A program made the translations under genes and the position numbers. 64,000 nt of DNA from Cymbidium sinense (taxonomy: Eukaryota; Streptophyta; Magnoliopsida; Asparagales; Orchidaceae). Positions 1 through 11,999 of this stretch are shown here, one piece after another; position 1 is the stretch's first letter, and every line of letters starts with the position of its first letter. The stretch spans positions 38,501 to 102,500 of the forward strand of contig JAKCPB010001380.1 in NCBI GenBank assembly GCA_021442155.1, in the 5' to 3' direction. A model generated the notes under the pieces. That model was not told the origin of the DNA and ran no database searches. It worked only from the letters and a program-made list of their open reading frames with translations.

Positions 1-690
1 AGAATGCAATTGACAACTTATGCATTTCTTTGTGAATTCCAAGCATGCCTTGTTTCATTGTAGGCCAATAAAACCCTTGCCTCATGATTTTAAGGGCCAA
101 TGCTCTTCCTCCAAGGTGTTCCCCACATATTCTGAGTGAACCTCTTTAACGCAGAATCATCTTCAAGGTGGAAGGCATTTGAGATATGGACCGAGAAAGC
201 TCGTATAGTTCACCTCCAATAATAGCAAAGTTTGAAGCTTGTCTTCTGAGACGAGTCATGGAAGTTGGATCTTCGTGAAGGGGTCCCTTCTTGTAGAAAA
301 GATAGATCGGGTTTATCCACCTAACGCTCCTTTCCTCATCAATAGTTTGAATTATCCATGGCCCTCGGATACTAGGAAAATGTATTTCTTCAACATGCTT
401 TCTCTTAAATAGATCTCCAGGTAGAGGTAGCAAGCTTAAGCAAGAGCCACAGTATTCTTCTCTCGAGTATGTGGATGATTTGATGTGTCTTGAAATGAGT
501 AAGAAGAGATTTTACCAAGTTGAGATATTGCACCTGAGGATTATGAGTATTAAAATCTCCTCCAACTTGGGAGGCCACAAGTCGGGAGTCAGAATTACTA
601 AGTTTTGGGCTTCGCAAATAATGGAGTCTCAACCTCAGCGATGAGAGCCTCATATTCGCCATGTTATTAGTTGCGGAATTTTAAGCAAGT
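1..690 (-). pseudogene. gypsy-1 second (archaeal-type) RNase H and RNase H-integrase linker, fragment
   Basis: Two overlapping frame pieces are readable. The piece at 662-405 reads like the second RNase H of Tat elements, with SDSRLVASQVGG followed by a residue run ending in LLLKLATS. The piece at 433-146 carries the linker towards the integrase zinc finger (PWIIQTIDEERSVRWINPI and FAIIGGELYELS). Below 146 the sequence resembles the zinc-binding approach of integrase. The pieces lie in different frames, so at least one indel separates them. The matching part of gypsy-2 lies at about 26,220-26,700. Non-functional as read. Confidence 0.8.
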
Positions 691-699
691 CCATACTCT

Positions 700-1260
700 G
701 TGGTATTTTCTGGGGAAACAAGTAGATTCTCGACCAAAGACCAAGATTCAAGCTCCATCAACGAGAGTCCATCGAGGAGATGAAAGACACGTAGCAGATA
801 GCTCTTCTAGAGTTGGGTTGGTGCATTCCACTATAAAGTCTGCAAGTATTTGAGACTTTATGGCGGGCCGAGGTAGAAAATTTATATCAAATTCTCCCAG
901 TTCTACAGACCATTTGATCAATCTTCCAGATGCTTCTGGTTTCTGTAAGATGGCCCTTAATGGTAAATCAGTGTAAACGCCGATGGTGTGAGCTTGAAAG
1001 TATGGACGCAATTTTCGCGCTGAGAAAATTAACGCCAGAGCCACTTTATCTGCAAATGGATAACGACTTTCTATATCAGAGAGAATTTTACTGACGTAAT
1101 AAATTGGTTGTTGTGCCCCATCTTCTTCGCACTAAAACCGAAGCTTATGGAAGAAACCGCAAGATATAAGTATAACGCTTTCTCCTTGAATAGGTTTGGA
1201 TAGCGGGCGAGATGCTAGATATTCTTTTAGTTGCTCAAAAGCATACCGACATTCATCGGT
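700..1260 (-). pseudogene. gypsy-1 RNase H domain remnant
   Basis: Reading 1,044 to 748 on the minus strand gives the end of a Ty3-type RNase H: ARKLRPYFQAHTIGVYTDLP, then a stretch with SGRLIKWSVELGEF and ADFIVECTN, ending in WTLVDGA, which opens the second RNase H. Upstream (1,044-1,260) the homology continues but the frame breaks. In life it would degrade the RNA strand of the RNA-DNA hybrid during reverse transcription inside the virus-like particle. The same stretch is recognisable in gypsy-2 at 25,850-26,060. Confidence 0.8.
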
Positions 1261-2050
1261 CCATTGAAAATTATTATTTTAGCTCCCTTCAATATTTTAA
1301 AGAATGGCAAGTATTTGTCCCAACGGGCTAGAAACGGATAATGCAAAGAATTCGACCATTCAAACGTTGAACGCCTTTGATATTCTTCTGAGGAATCATA
1401 TCTTGAGAGCTTTGATTTTTCTGGTTAGCCTCTATCCCGGTGAGTTACCATAAATCCAAGAAATTTTCCGACGTAACCCCAAAAGCACACTTGGTTGGGT
1501 TAAGTCGTATGTTATAGCTCAAGGAGGTCAAAGCATGCTTCTAAGTCCGAAATATGTTGTGACTTTTCTAAGCTTTTCACTAACATGTCATCCACATACA
1601 CCTCCATGTGGCTCCAGTCTTTAAAACCTTATTCATGAGGTAGCACCAAAGATTTTTAATCCAAATGGCATGACTTGGTAACAATATAAACCTTTATATG
1701 TTTGAAACGTCAGCCTCTTCATCTATTGGGTTCATCTTTATTTGATTGTACGAATAAGCATCCAAAGCGAGCATGTTTGATGTAGGCCCACCACCGATCG
1801 ATTCGAGGAAGAGGAAAACTATCCTTTGGCGGCCTTATTAAGATCGATAATCAACACACATCCTCCATGTTCCATTTGTTTTTTTAACCATGACAACATT
1901 TGCTAGCCATGTGGGGTAATGCACTTCTCGTATGAATCCCGCTCATGAGCTTGTTAACTTCTTCAATAGCTCAAGACGATCGGTGCAAAACTCCGCTTCT
2001 TTTGGATGATTGGTTTGAACGTTGGATTAATTTTGAGGGAGTGCGTGATT
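1260..2050 (-). pseudogene. gypsy-1 reverse transcriptase remnant
   Basis: The catalytic YVDD box is intact at 1,598-1,587 (minus strand), followed by MLVKS. About 150 bases upstream in reading direction (1,790-1,700) the stretch LDAYSYNQIKMNPIDEEAD is recognisable as the RT block usually written as DAYSGYNQIKM. Frames shift between these blocks, so no complete polymerase is encoded. Family knowledge: this enzyme copies element RNA into DNA, primed by a host tRNA at the site at 4,181-4,197. Gypsy-2 carries the same block at 25,130-25,440, there with a mutated YVDD box. Confidence 0.85.
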
Positions 2051-2830
2051 ACATTGGGGTCGACCCCCGGCATATCTCACTGACTCAAGCAAATATGTCT
2101 TGATTCGCGTAAGAAATTTATATACTTTTCCCTTCTTCCGAGTAAAGATCCCACTTACCGCTCGTAATGGTTGGTCATCCGATAATATCGAGAGTAAATC
2201 TTCGGGAAGCTTTTGAGGTACTCTTTCATCTCAAAGTTAAGATCTTCGATCAAGGTGATGGAAGGGCTTGAGCTTGTCGAGATAACATGATGTTGATTTC
2301 CACAAACCACCCCAACTCCACCGGGGTAGGAAATTTTATCTTGATGAGGCAATCAAGTGATAAAGACCAAAAAATTGATTGAGGGGCCTCCAAGATTGCG
2401 TTATGCGTGAATCGACTTCACCACCATGAATTGAAATGAGTCATCGAGGGAATTCTCCGAGGGTAACAGAAGAGTGATTGTACCTTCGCCTGCATCGGGT
2501 GATTATCAAACCCATATAGTGGTCCAAAGATTGGAGCTTTTGCTAGCCCATGTTAAGAAAAAGTTGAGTAAAATAAGACACACGTAACTCCCATTATCGA
2601 TCAAAATTCTTTAACGTTATAACAAGGATCACCGATCCTGCGCCGATGACAAGTGGATCTTGATGAGGGATATGGACTCCTTCTAAGTCCGAGTCATTGA
2701 AAGTGATGGAATGATCAATACGAGACTTCTTCAACTCTGGTTCTTTGGAGGCAGTAACGAGAACTTGATTATGTAGTATCAATCCTCCTGCGATTGTTTC
2801 GATTTCTCCAATTATTTGATGGTTATTTGG
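2050..2830 (-). pseudogene. gypsy-1 protease domain and protease-RT linker remnant
   Basis: Between 2,902 and 2,594 the minus strand encodes SITFNDSDLEGVHIPHQDPL, the lead-in to the aspartic protease of Tat elements. The active-site segment normally follows within a few dozen residues, but the frame is lost at about 2,594. Between 2,352 and 2,155 a linker fragment (PHQDKISYPGGVGVVCGNQ) corresponds to the protease-RT spacer also seen in gypsy-3 at 53,502-53,209. Broken in several places. Confidence 0.7.
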
Positions 2831-4180
2831 TTGTTTTTGTGATGATTGTCCTGGTTGCCCCCCAAACGGAGGTGTGTTTGTTTGAGGTGGTTGATTCTTC
2901 ACAAAACGACGTAGTATCCTTGTTGAATGAGTCTCGATTTCTTCCTTGAGTTGTATACATGCTTGAGTATGTCCACGCCGATGAAAATGACAATATTGCT
3001 GGTTTCAATTCGGTTTCAATGGATGCGCCACTGATATGTTCTTCATCGAATAGCCATCGTGAGGTTAACACGAGATGTGTTGCGTATGTCTGTCTTTTCC
3101 GATCGAGTTCACGTTGTTGATATGGTCGGGAGGAGATCATGACTACCTTGTCGCTTCTTTTGATGGGCTCCGGTCCACATTTCTGGGTGTTTTTTGCTTT
3201 CCCGATATTGTTCAAATTGTTTCATGATGAGCATTAATAGCTTCATCGGAGATTTGTGCTTCTACACGATGAACTAAGTCGCATATGAGGACCGTGTCCC
3301 TCATTAATGACCTAATAGAAAGGCACCTGAGTCCTCCAAGGAAAACTCCTCTTAATAGTTCGGTCTACCCTGTGTATTTGGCAGCTTCTAAAGAGAACCT
3401 CGGAAGTATTCTTTGAGTGATTCACCCTCGCTAATAATAAAGATGGGAGGAATCTTTAATGATTCTCGATAAATGAATCGCTCCACAAAGAACGGCGAAG
3501 TTCTAAAGGTATGGATGGATCCCTTGGAAGAGAATAGAACCGCGCGAGCTTGCCCTTTGAGGGTCAGAAAGACCGACAAAGCGTCGTTCGGATATGCATA
3601 CCCGTAATGGTCGATGTGTGTGGGTCGCTTGCCCCATCATAGGAATCAATGCTCTAAGCTTGAAACCTACGGAATTGGATGTCAAGAATGGCTTCAAAGG
3701 TGAGGACTCCTCATACGGTGTGGGTGAAGATGATTTCTATCTTGAAGGTGAAATTCATCTTGTATTAAGCGTCCGACTGCTAATGTCATGATGTGGATTA
3801 ATGAGATGAGCATGTGTGAAGCTATCAACAACGATCGGTGGATTAGTAACAGTTGAGCGATGGATGAGTGGAACTAGCGTGTCAAGGAGATCATACGCCT
3901 CCATGGAGGAACTCTGTCGGAGGATTAGCGTTTTGACCCGCAATGACCGATCTTGGGGAGATATGTTTGTCGAAGGCCGTTGTAGTCCTTGCAAAAGGAT
4001 CATCTTATTTTGAGACTCCATTCGACGACACGCATCTTCCAAAGAGATTCCGCCTCAACTTACGCCCTTGGTTCGGATGGGTTTGAGAATGACGGAGTTG
4101 GAACGAAGTTCCATTGTGACGAGTGTTGTGCCTATTGGCCATAACGGATGTTCACTGAATTGTGGTTGAAGAGTTTTACT
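2830..4180 (-). pseudogene. gypsy-1 gag remnant
   Basis: Several minus-strand pieces (4,042-3,755; 3,697-3,503; 3,579-3,388; 3,215-2,823) follow one another in reading order between the primer binding site and the protease, where gag belongs. The same order and local sequence recur in gypsy-3 (54,780-53,950) and gypsy-2 (22,930-24,050). Gag proteins form the particle around element RNA. No single frame longer than about 130 codons survives, so this is a pseudogene; the exact gag-protease boundary cannot be placed. Confidence 0.7.
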
Positions 4181-4197
4181 TCCCACGACGGCGCCAA
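4181..4197 (-). other. gypsy-1 primer binding site
   Basis: On the minus strand the sequence reads TTGGCGCCGTCGTGGGA, the usual type of tRNA-complementary primer site in Tat/Athila elements. It lies three bases inside the LTR end at 4,200, and gag remnants follow directly. Confidence 0.8.
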
Positions 4198-4199
4198 GC

Positions 4200-5112
4200 T
4201 GCGTCGGAAAACCAGCAGAGTAAAAAATTTATGCCTTAGCCTTGGATTACCCAAAGACACACAGTAATTAAAGAGCAACATGAGACACCTGCACTTTAAC
4301 GGAAAATCTCAAAAGAGGGAAAACCACCTGGCCTAGCCCAAGAAAAGATTCCACTATGTATCCTTTCGAGTACAAAATCTTCCGAACAGATTAGAATTCT
4401 ATTTGAGAGGGACAACTGTAACAACGATCTTTATAATTCTCGATGTTGGAGATGTCTAGCTTCCTGGAAATGTCGGTATAATTACGATGCTGGCGGGGCG
4501 ATCTTGTCGGGATCTTCAAGCTTTAGAGCTTTCTCTTCCTCCTCACTTCACTTTTCCTCTTCTTCCTCGATCTGGACTCTTCCTCTTCTTCCTTTCTTCT
4601 TCCTTGCTTTAGCTTCTTCTTCTTCTTCTCTTTTCTTCTTCCTTGCTTCTTCCTTGCTTTAGCTTCCTTCACTTCTTGGACTCTTCTTCTTCTTCCTTGC
4701 TTCTTGTTCTTCTTCACTTGCTTTCAGCTTCCTTCTTCTTCACTTGCTTCACTTCACTTATTTTAGCTTAGCCCCATGTGAGAGTGAGGATTTATGGGAG
4801 GAGGGTATTCTAAGAACTCATCGTACCACTCCCCCGACGGACGCGAATGACTCCTTCGATCATTTGATGTATTTTGAGCATTTGGATGCCCAAATGAAGT
4901 CGAATTATGAGATCTTAGGCTCATTAGATCCCGTCGACGCCGATTCGATTGACTATAAACACTCCACATTTGAGAGCTTTTTTGGGATTTAATTGATGTC
5001 CCAAGATTCTAATGATATTTTAAGTTGATCTCGATTTGTTTCGACTCAAAATCATATCGCTTTCAACATCAAGATTTGTGCTTTGACTGGTGGTATTTTG
5101 AGAGCCATATCA
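4200..5112 (-). repeat. gypsy-1 5' LTR (913 bp)
   Basis: The LTR starts TGATATGG at 5,112 and ends ACGCA at 4,200 (minus strand), giving TG...CA ends. It is related over its length to the LTRs of gypsy-2 (22,055; 31,002) and gypsy-3 (56,217). All of them start TGATATG and share the block around AAGATCTCATAATTCGA, so they belong to one family. A GAA-rich microsatellite (4,520-4,760) is expanded inside it relative to the other LTRs. The right end is fixed by comparison with the three uninterrupted host copies. Confidence 0.85.
4520..4760. repeat. CTT/GAA-rich low-complexity tract inside the LTR
   Basis: About 240 bp made almost only of CTT, CTTC and CCTTG words on the plus strand. The gypsy-2 LTRs have a short purine-rich stretch at the matching position (22,395-22,440), so the tract expanded in this copy. 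The lysine/arginine-rich open frame it creates is a composition effect. Confidence 0.85.
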
Positions 5113-5649
5113 AATATACATATGACTGTTCTTTAAATTTTAAGAGAGTATTAATTTATTCGACATTAGGCTATGGATTTGATCCTTTTATTGGCCCGCA
5201 TAATAATGAATCACTGTCATGTACAAAATCTGCACATCTACTACCTTAGAAAGCCATCGTCATCCACTACCAATAACTGCTATAACTTAGTCACACCACT
5301 ATATAATAATTATAGCTTGATTCAAAGTTGGTTGTGGCATAACTTGTATAATCATAACTTCGTGACCTCCCCTTCTTCATCATGGGAAAAAAGTGAAATT
5401 TTATAACTAAAACTACATAGTGGAATATTTGAATTAGGTAAGATGTCGTAATTTTTTCCCCTTTCTTTAGAATTTTTTAACTTAAAAATTCTAATTTTTC
5501 TCATATTCTTTTTTATTATTTATGTGTGTGCTGAACTATATGCAAGATTAGGATTTACATATTTATATATTACTGTCATGAATTTTTCAACACATAATAA
5601 TAAGTGTTAAATTTAGTGAATGTATATTTGAGAGCTATTGGTGGAAATT

Positions 5650-5985
5650 AGAGAACATTTGGCTCGTGGTGGTGTCGCGACTACAACGCCGTTTGAGACT
5701 AATGATCCGTTGCTTTAAAGAATCACGAGCAAAAAAAGATTTTTTTTTAACGTGACATAACTTCCTGTGGTGGATGTCATAAAGCTATGATTTAACTTTT
5801 TAAAAACAAAAACAAAAAAATTTAGGCCCCATCATAGCTTATTAAACAACAGATTATTATACATTATCTCTATTACTATTTTTTCAAACAATTATAGCTA
5901 TCTCAAATAGATCCTAAGACATTATCTTAAATGATACAGTAGTACAACACAACATCATCACATCGCTTCAAATGCACCCTTAGTA
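5650..5985. mobile_element. MITE-like repeat
   Basis: The left end (ACATTTGGCTCGTGGTGG) and the reverse complement of the right end (GGGTGCATTTGAAGCGAT) are weakly similar over about 40 bp, enclosing about 335 bp of AT-rich non-coding DNA. A second GCACCC-bearing stretch lies at 7,500-7,580. The partner copy is split by MULE-2 (38,690-38,994 and 42,606-42,670). The terminal repeats are imperfect and no target duplication is clear, so the call is tentative. Confidence 0.35.
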
Positions 5986-7879
5986 AACTCCAAAGTAATG
6001 ACCACGTATGGTTTTTGGTGCGTGGGGGCAAAGTTGTAGTGTGCACGAGTAAGTTTCATTTTTGTGGCTATTCATTTAATAACTAATTTTATATTTTTAG
6101 CTTTTTTTTACTTTTGAGGTTATAATTTTTTAGAGGAATTTACATACATATCACACAATTTTTATGTAATAAAAATTATGCGATATATATGTAAATCATC
6201 GTTTTTTTTACCGTCATATTGATTTTATTTATTTATTTATTCCGATTACCATTCAGATAAGTGCAAGTTGCTTCTGGATCCGATGAATGCATTTTTATTC
6301 CTATCAAGAATATTAAAAGGCCACCTATTTTGACTTGCATAATCAATTGTGCTGAACTTCAAAGCTAATTAATAGTAACACTTATTGATGTGAGTGTTCA
6401 TTTAAAATTTTCTTCTAAGAGATTTGAAATTGTAGCGATAAAGTATAAAATGATTTATCCGTATATAATCATAAATACATGTATTTACTAGAATCATAGT
6501 TATTAAATATTATTAATACATTAATGCTTCTTATTGTTATATATTGAATATTTAAATATTAGAGAGAGAATTTATCACTTCAACATTAAACAAAATTTTT
6601 GACAAATATAGTTTAGGCGAGAAGCTAATAAGAAAAATGAAATTTCTACACGAAAAAATGTATAAAACTATTATAAGTTAATCATTATAAAAGAGTGTTA
6701 CGATGGGATTTTATCTCAGTTGCTATGGTTATATGTGGGGATATCAATTGATCAAGAAGGTATGTTTGGATGACGGTTGACAAACGTTAAGTGTTCATCA
6801 TTTGTAAGTATTAGGAGATTATTGAATGAGAAAATTAGATGATGGGCGAAGTTTTATTGTATTTGAACTCTTTTTTTTTGAAAGAGGGAGAATTGAAGAC
6901 TAAAAATGTTACTATTAGACATTGGTGGCTAACATATTTTAAACAATGGAAGGCATTAGATAATAGTGGATTGAGAACATCATACAAAATCCAAAGTTAA
7001 TAAATTATTAGGTTGTTCTCTTCAATTATAAGTTCAGTGTTTGATTACTAAGAATGTGGGCGACAAATATTAGTCGTTAAGGTAAATCAAACATTAACAT
7101 GATGATGTTAAATAGTCAAAAATATTAGATAATAATTGATTGAGAATGTCGAACATCAACCAATGGTTAATGGCCTTCTCAGTTATTCTTATTATGGAAT
7201 GAGGAACCAAAAAGATAGTAAGATTAATGTTAAATAATGATGAATTATCCCTTATTTGTCATGCCCTCTTAATCATCATATGGGATTATCTTTATAATAA
7301 TCATAAATGCTAATAGAGGAGAATCACAATTTTAGGTACATTTAAGGTAGTTATAGTTGTCTGAAAAAAATAGTGGAAGAGCAGGTGCACAAGAAACTGC
7401 TATCAAAAAACCTATAATTGGCATTGTACTTTTTATTAAAGAAAAGTTGTTAGGTTAGGTTGGAAAATCTAAATTCCCACTGCACTACACCATATCGCAA
7501 AATGCACCCAAATCATAGTTTCCTAAATAGTAACTATAGTGCCGTGAGAAAACGTACTGCATCACACTGTTGTCTCAAATGCACCCTTAGATTCAATTAA
7601 ATATGCAACCCAATAACATAGAGCATTAAAAATAATATTTTTTTAATCATTTTTTTAATAAAAAGAACTACATAAAAGACATATAAAATGACAAAAAATT
7701 ACAAATTATATTCTTTGTTAAATAGTTTGTTGACAATACATTGATTTCCCTTCTCAATGTATCACCTCCAACTCTAATGATTCTTGCAATTTTCAAATGG
7801 CTAATAAAACCACTTTTTGTATTGATCCTTGATTGCTACTTCTCTTAGATCAATTATCCTCAAAGTGAGGAGTGGAAAA

Positions 7880-8070
7880 TGGCAGTTACTCGAAAAAAGA
7901 TCTATATAACTACATCCAAAAAGTGGGAAGAGTTGTGATAGAGAATGGAGATATGAATGCTTTACTATAATTTTTTAAATAAAGGCAAGCTGATGATAAC
8001 ATATTTGTCTAGAATGTAGAATTCGATGAAGATGACTGGCTTAGTAATTTTTTTGGGGTAGAGTGGACTA
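7880..8070 (+). pseudogene. FAR1/FHY3-type (MULE-derived) protein fragment, copy 1
   Basis: A single plus-strand frame from 7,899 reads DLYNYIQKVGRVVIENGDMN, then ALL, stop, FF, stop, RQADDNIFV, stop, and NVEFDEDDWLSNFFGVEW. Three in-frame stops interrupt an otherwise continuous match to the block of plant FAR1-related proteins that reads roughly D-Y-N-Y, GD, then a DEDxRL-NLFW-like motif just before the transposase-derived catalytic region. FAR1/FHY3 proteins are domesticated MULE transposases acting as transcription factors in light signalling. Only this piece of roughly 60 codons is recognisable. It is present, equally broken, at 44,647-44,817, so it decayed before the segmental duplication. 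The family call comes from memory of the motif and could not be tested by a search. Confidence 0.55.
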
Positions 8071-8879
8071 TGATTGCTTCAAGGATATTTTTCTTATTCA
8101 AGCTATTGCTTTAATAAGTTATGGGCTCCGAAAATTCGACATCAACCTCTTCGATGAAAAGAGTGTTTTAAAGTGTCGGCGTAATTTCAGAAGGCAGATG
8201 AAATAGTAGATAAGACACTACCCAGAGATTTCCTCCTCATTTTGTGAGGACTTTAGATCTGGTTCCAGGTTTTCTATAGGCGCAAGCCCCTGTAGTTAAT
8301 TACCCCTCCCAATAAGTAAGAGAGAACTTTCAATTAAGGTTAATCGTTAAATCATTGAATACATAGCGTATAGTAGCAGCATGTAGAGTTTCATAATTTA
8401 AGATATGAAATTCATCATTTGAGCTTAAATCGGATGGTTGGGGGAATGATGACGTGCCCGATCTAGATCCCATGGTTCCGTCATCCCGGTCATGGTCCTA
8501 GTACTTAGCCAAAGGAGGTAGTCGACCCACGACGAAGGATCCTCATCGGACACATGAGTTACGTCGTCAAGAAATCCTTGTATGAGGTGGTGTTTGTCTC
8601 AGAAAGCAGTCTTAAGTACCTTGAGGGTTGTTTGTCTATCAAATATACCCTATGATTCACAACTCAATGGGCATAGAGAACATCATAGTCGCGTGATCGT
8701 AGTATAATGGACCTGGCCAAACCACTCGATCGGAGGACTCACGGTCATAAGCGCTTCATCCCGGATTGGCCAAATATCAGGAGGACATGTCACGTCCATA
8801 CAAAGATTGATTGAGTGAACATAATAGAACACTTGATTTGGCGTTGAGAATTTTCTTAATTTTGTCACGATGGAAGGTG

Positions 8880-9950
8880 GATGGATTGAATTTGATTTAA
8901 GTTTTTAATGATATAGTTTCATTTCAGCAATTTCAGATCATTATTTAAAAATTGATTAATTAGAATATGTTTAAGAGTTTTAGATCATTTCAACTCTGTT
9001 TAGCCATTAATAAAGGGTTAGATCTATTGTCACCTAACAGAATCAGTTTCTCAGATATTTCATTGATTTGAAACTCTTTTATAAGTTTTTTGGTTTTGTT
9101 AATCCAAACCCAGTCTTAAGATTAAAACAAGAAGAAACCCACGCAGCATCCTCAGATACTTGAATTTAAGTGTTCAGCATAGTGTCGGGGCCCATACGAG
9201 TGTATAGTAATTTTAGGTAATTTTATATTTGAATTATGAGCTTTAATTTTAGATTTGTCATTTAATTCCAACTTTAGCCTGCACAGCCTTTTTAGACATT
9301 AAAATTCACACTTAAAATCTCTATGTCCGAGCACATACAGGTGTTTATAGCTTAGATAATTTCACCTAATTAGTGATTTCGTTGATTTTGAAAATCATAA
9401 TTAGAATAAAATTTCTTAATTTTTATCAAAGGAAGCCCTATGATTTCTTTAAATTTTGATTTAATATCGCTTTTTGTTTGCTTGTACAAAGGGTTGCAGA
9501 TTCGGTGGCAAAGAAGGCATTTTGATTTAGATTGTAGTTTAAAACACTACTGAGATTTATCTTATTTATTGAGTTTTCGCAATTCTCCCAGCTTGATTAT
9601 GCTCAATTTACATCAATTTTGATAAGTTACGTCGATTTTAGTGTTTGTTGCTTTAGCCCTACTCATGCTTATCAACTAGCGTAGTAATCACCTCCATATT
9701 CGTACAAGAGTTATTAAACTCAATTTGGATTTATCCTTAGATTTTGAGTTTATTGCAATTAAAGCTTGCTTAATTTTGAAGAATTTACAAAAAAAAGGAA
9801 ACTCACTTTCAGAGTTTAGAGTCATTATTAACAATTTTGTGAGTTTAATATTAGTTTCTCTCCTAGATTTTAAATGAGTGTTCTTTTTTTCTTTAAAGGT
9901 TCCCCTTTTTTCTCGTTTGATGCTTTTAGTTTAAAATTAGTTGTAAGTTT
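8880..9950. other. AT-rich non-coding stretch, probably gypsy-0 LTR or flank
   Basis: No coding signal. It aligns with 45,640-46,740. It may be the distal (U5) part of the gypsy-0 3' LTR or the host flank; no TG...CA boundary or target duplication could be fixed because the 5' LTR of gypsy-0 is not present for comparison. Confidence 0.5.
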
Positions 9951-10019
9951 TTCTTAATGTTCTTAAATCATTTCACTCTCCCCTTTTTCTAAGTCAAAGA
10001 TTTGGTAATTTTTTATAGG

Positions 10020-10557
10020 GAATGCATTGAGGGTGTTTTGGCTTACTCGGTATGTCCTCTTGAGCATAGCGAGTGGTGTCTTGCGACACCACAGTCGATT
10101 TTTTATCTCATCGCACCCTCTTAAGCACAACAAGACCTTTAAGCCTGAAAGAAGACATACAATGCAATATATATTCATCCCCCCTTTTTTTCTAAGTCTA
10201 GAATTTAGACAAAATTTCGTCAACCTCCCGGCGTCATCCCCGTGTAGGGTGCATCGGGGGTATTTTGGCTTTTCGATGCCTCTTGAGAGAAGCGTGTCTT
10301 ATGACAGCGGTTTTATATCTCGTCTTGCCTCTTGAGCCTTTAAATTTGAAAGAAGACAAATGCAATATATATTCATTCTCCATTTTTTTCTAAGTCTAGA
10401 ATTTAGACAAAATTTCGGTAGCATTTTGTCTAGGGAGAGCGACATCTAACAAGTGTTGGCTTACTCGGTACACCCTCTTGAGCATAGCAAGCAGTGTCTT
10501 GCGACACCACAACCTATTTTTTCATCTCATCCATACAGAGCCTGTGAGGTCTTCAAA

Positions 10558-10560
<3 letters not shown>
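10020..10560. repeat. Tandem repeat, about 2.5-3 units of ~210 bp
   Basis: Units begin near 10,030, 10,255 and 10,450. Each carries TTTTGGCTT or GTTGGCTT, then CTCTTGAG, a GTGTCTT word, TTTATCTC or TTCATCTC and GAAAGAAGACA. The partner array lies at 46,830-47,340. It is non-coding and lies inside the presumed LTR. Confidence 0.8.

Positions 10561-10598
<38 letters not shown>
10561..10598. repeat. (AT)n microsatellite, 38 bp
   Basis: A pure AT run; the duplicate position (47,349-47,443) holds a run of about 95 bp, so it has changed length since the duplication. Confidence 0.95.
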
Positions 10599-10601
<3 letters not shown>

Positions 10602-10689
10602 TTCACCAATCCTAAATGTTATATATATATATTTTTATATATTATAAAGGACGGGTTAAATATCTGAATGGGAATGTAAGGTAAGTCTG

Positions 10690-11060
10690 CGATCAAAATC
10701 GAAAGAAGAATTCGCCTCTTGGCGATGTTCTTTCCCCTATGTGAAACAAAAGGTAGAAAGGCTAAAGAATCTGACGTAAAATTAAAAAGAAGAATTGGCC
10801 TCTTCGATGTTCTTCCCGATTCGGTCTTGGGGTTACTGAGTGCGACCGAAAACCAAAGGAAGAATTTGTCTCTTGACGATGTTCTTCCCACGATTCGCGA
10901 CCAAGCAAAAACTGGAAGGGCTACGAAGCGTGCGACGCTGAAAATCGAAAGAAGAATTCACCTCTTAACGATATTTTTCTCCCGATTCGAGGCAAAGCAA
11001 AAATTGGGTGGCTAAAGCAGGGGTCAATCGAAAATTCACCTCTCGACGATGCTCTTCCCA
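10690..11060. repeat. Tandem repeat, about five units of 75-95 bp
   Basis: Each unit contains a variant of GAAAGAAGAATTCGCCTCTT followed by GATGTTCTTCCC or similar and a GC-containing tail. The duplicate at 47,540-47,920 shows the same arrangement with different short deletions. Confidence 0.8.
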
Positions 11061-11999
11061 TTGGTCAGAAATTTGGATGGGTTAAGCTTGAAGGATCATG
11101 AGAATGGGCGGGTTCTGAGGCTGGATTTACACATAATGCGGAAACGCGTAATTTGGAGGAAGGAGGAGGGTGGAAAAGTGATGGAGTGCGACAGTTTAAG
11201 CGAGTCTAAGCCAGCTCAGTATTTGAAGAGGGAAGACAGAATTGCAGAGAAAGCGAGCAGGCGACGGATCATGGGTCGCATAATCGGATCACGCTGAGCG
11301 GCCTGGCCAGATGGCGGGTTGGTTCGTCTGCGGAGAACAGTGAAGTGGGCATAGGTTTTAATCCATGAAGCGGGAAGCCAGCGATATTCAGACTGAGCAA
11401 CAAAAAGTGGGCAGTCACGGATCGGCGTCTTTGCGGGGACGCCGATGGTGGGGCGCTGGAATCCGTGGAACATCAGGCGTGGAAACGGAGATGAAGTGGA
11501 AGCAGTGAAGTGAAATGTGAATTCACGGAGGCCTGGTTTAGGCAATTCAAAACAGAGAGAAGAGACTTTCTTTGTGAGAGGAAAAATCTGGGAGAGAAAT
11601 GTGGAGAGAATGAGAGGAGATTCTGAGAATGGGGAATGAGGGAGGAATAATGGGGGGAGTGGTTACTTTTCAATTTTTTCTTTCTATTATTATTATTTTT
11701 TGGCAATTTTTTTTCATAAAATTAAAAATAAGAACGGTTGAGCATGGTGGTAATTTAGGGTTTTTTTTAAATAAATTTAAATTAATTAAAGGATTTTAAT
11801 GTGGATTTGACGTCGATAAATGCACATAGTCAATATACATATTAATTTAGGGTAATTCCATTGTTTTGAATGCAATGGCGCAGTCCGTTTCATGATCGGA
11901 GGCCGTTTAGTTCGGGTCGGTGCCAAATTGAGTCAATTAGAGCTCGAAATGCCCGTCGCCACTTTCGACCACTCGATTTTTGTGCAGACTCGTTCAAAT

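Larger units (their letters stand above)
1..5112 (-). mobile_element. gypsy-1: Ty3/gypsy Tat-lineage LTR retrotransposon, 5' part (continues off the left edge)
   Basis: Seen: a minus-strand element read right to left as LTR (5,112-4,200), primer binding site, gag, protease, reverse transcriptase, RNase H, a second RNase H and the start of the integrase region, which runs off the window at base 1. The second RNase H after the usual one, and the protease motif ITFNDSDLEGV, are typical of the Tat lineage. Every frame is broken by stops and short indels, so this copy is dead. Its right end abuts AATATACATATGAC, which in the other three copies of this host block (21,266, 38,099, 58,617) follows GGTCAATA. 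The element therefore sits between the small basic-protein gene and its downstream block. The 3' LTR is outside the window. Confidence 0.9.
5113..8880. repeat. Segmental duplication block gamma2, copy 1 (partner 38,099-45,640)
   Basis: AT-rich intergenic DNA that aligns along its length with 38,099-45,640, the partner being interrupted by MULE-2 at 38,995-42,605. The first about 120 bp are also shared with 21,266 and 58,617. Apart from a MITE-like repeat (5,650-5,985) and a FAR1 fragment (7,880-8,070) I recognise no gene here. Between 6,000 and 7,900 the two copies differ mostly by base substitutions, whereas from 8,440 onward short indels are frequent. Confidence 0.9.

Noticed and set aside
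4523..4717. Lysine/arginine-rich 64-codon minus-strand frame
   Set aside because: Product of the CTT/GAA microsatellite inside the gypsy-1 LTR; no family resemblance.
4744..5249. 82- and 74-codon plus-strand frames at the gypsy-1 right border
   Set aside because: They run across the LTR in the non-coding sense and over the LTR-host junction.
10020..11060. CRISPR-like regularly spaced repeats
   Set aside because: Units are contiguous degenerate tandem repeats without conserved short repeats and unique spacers, in a plant LTR.
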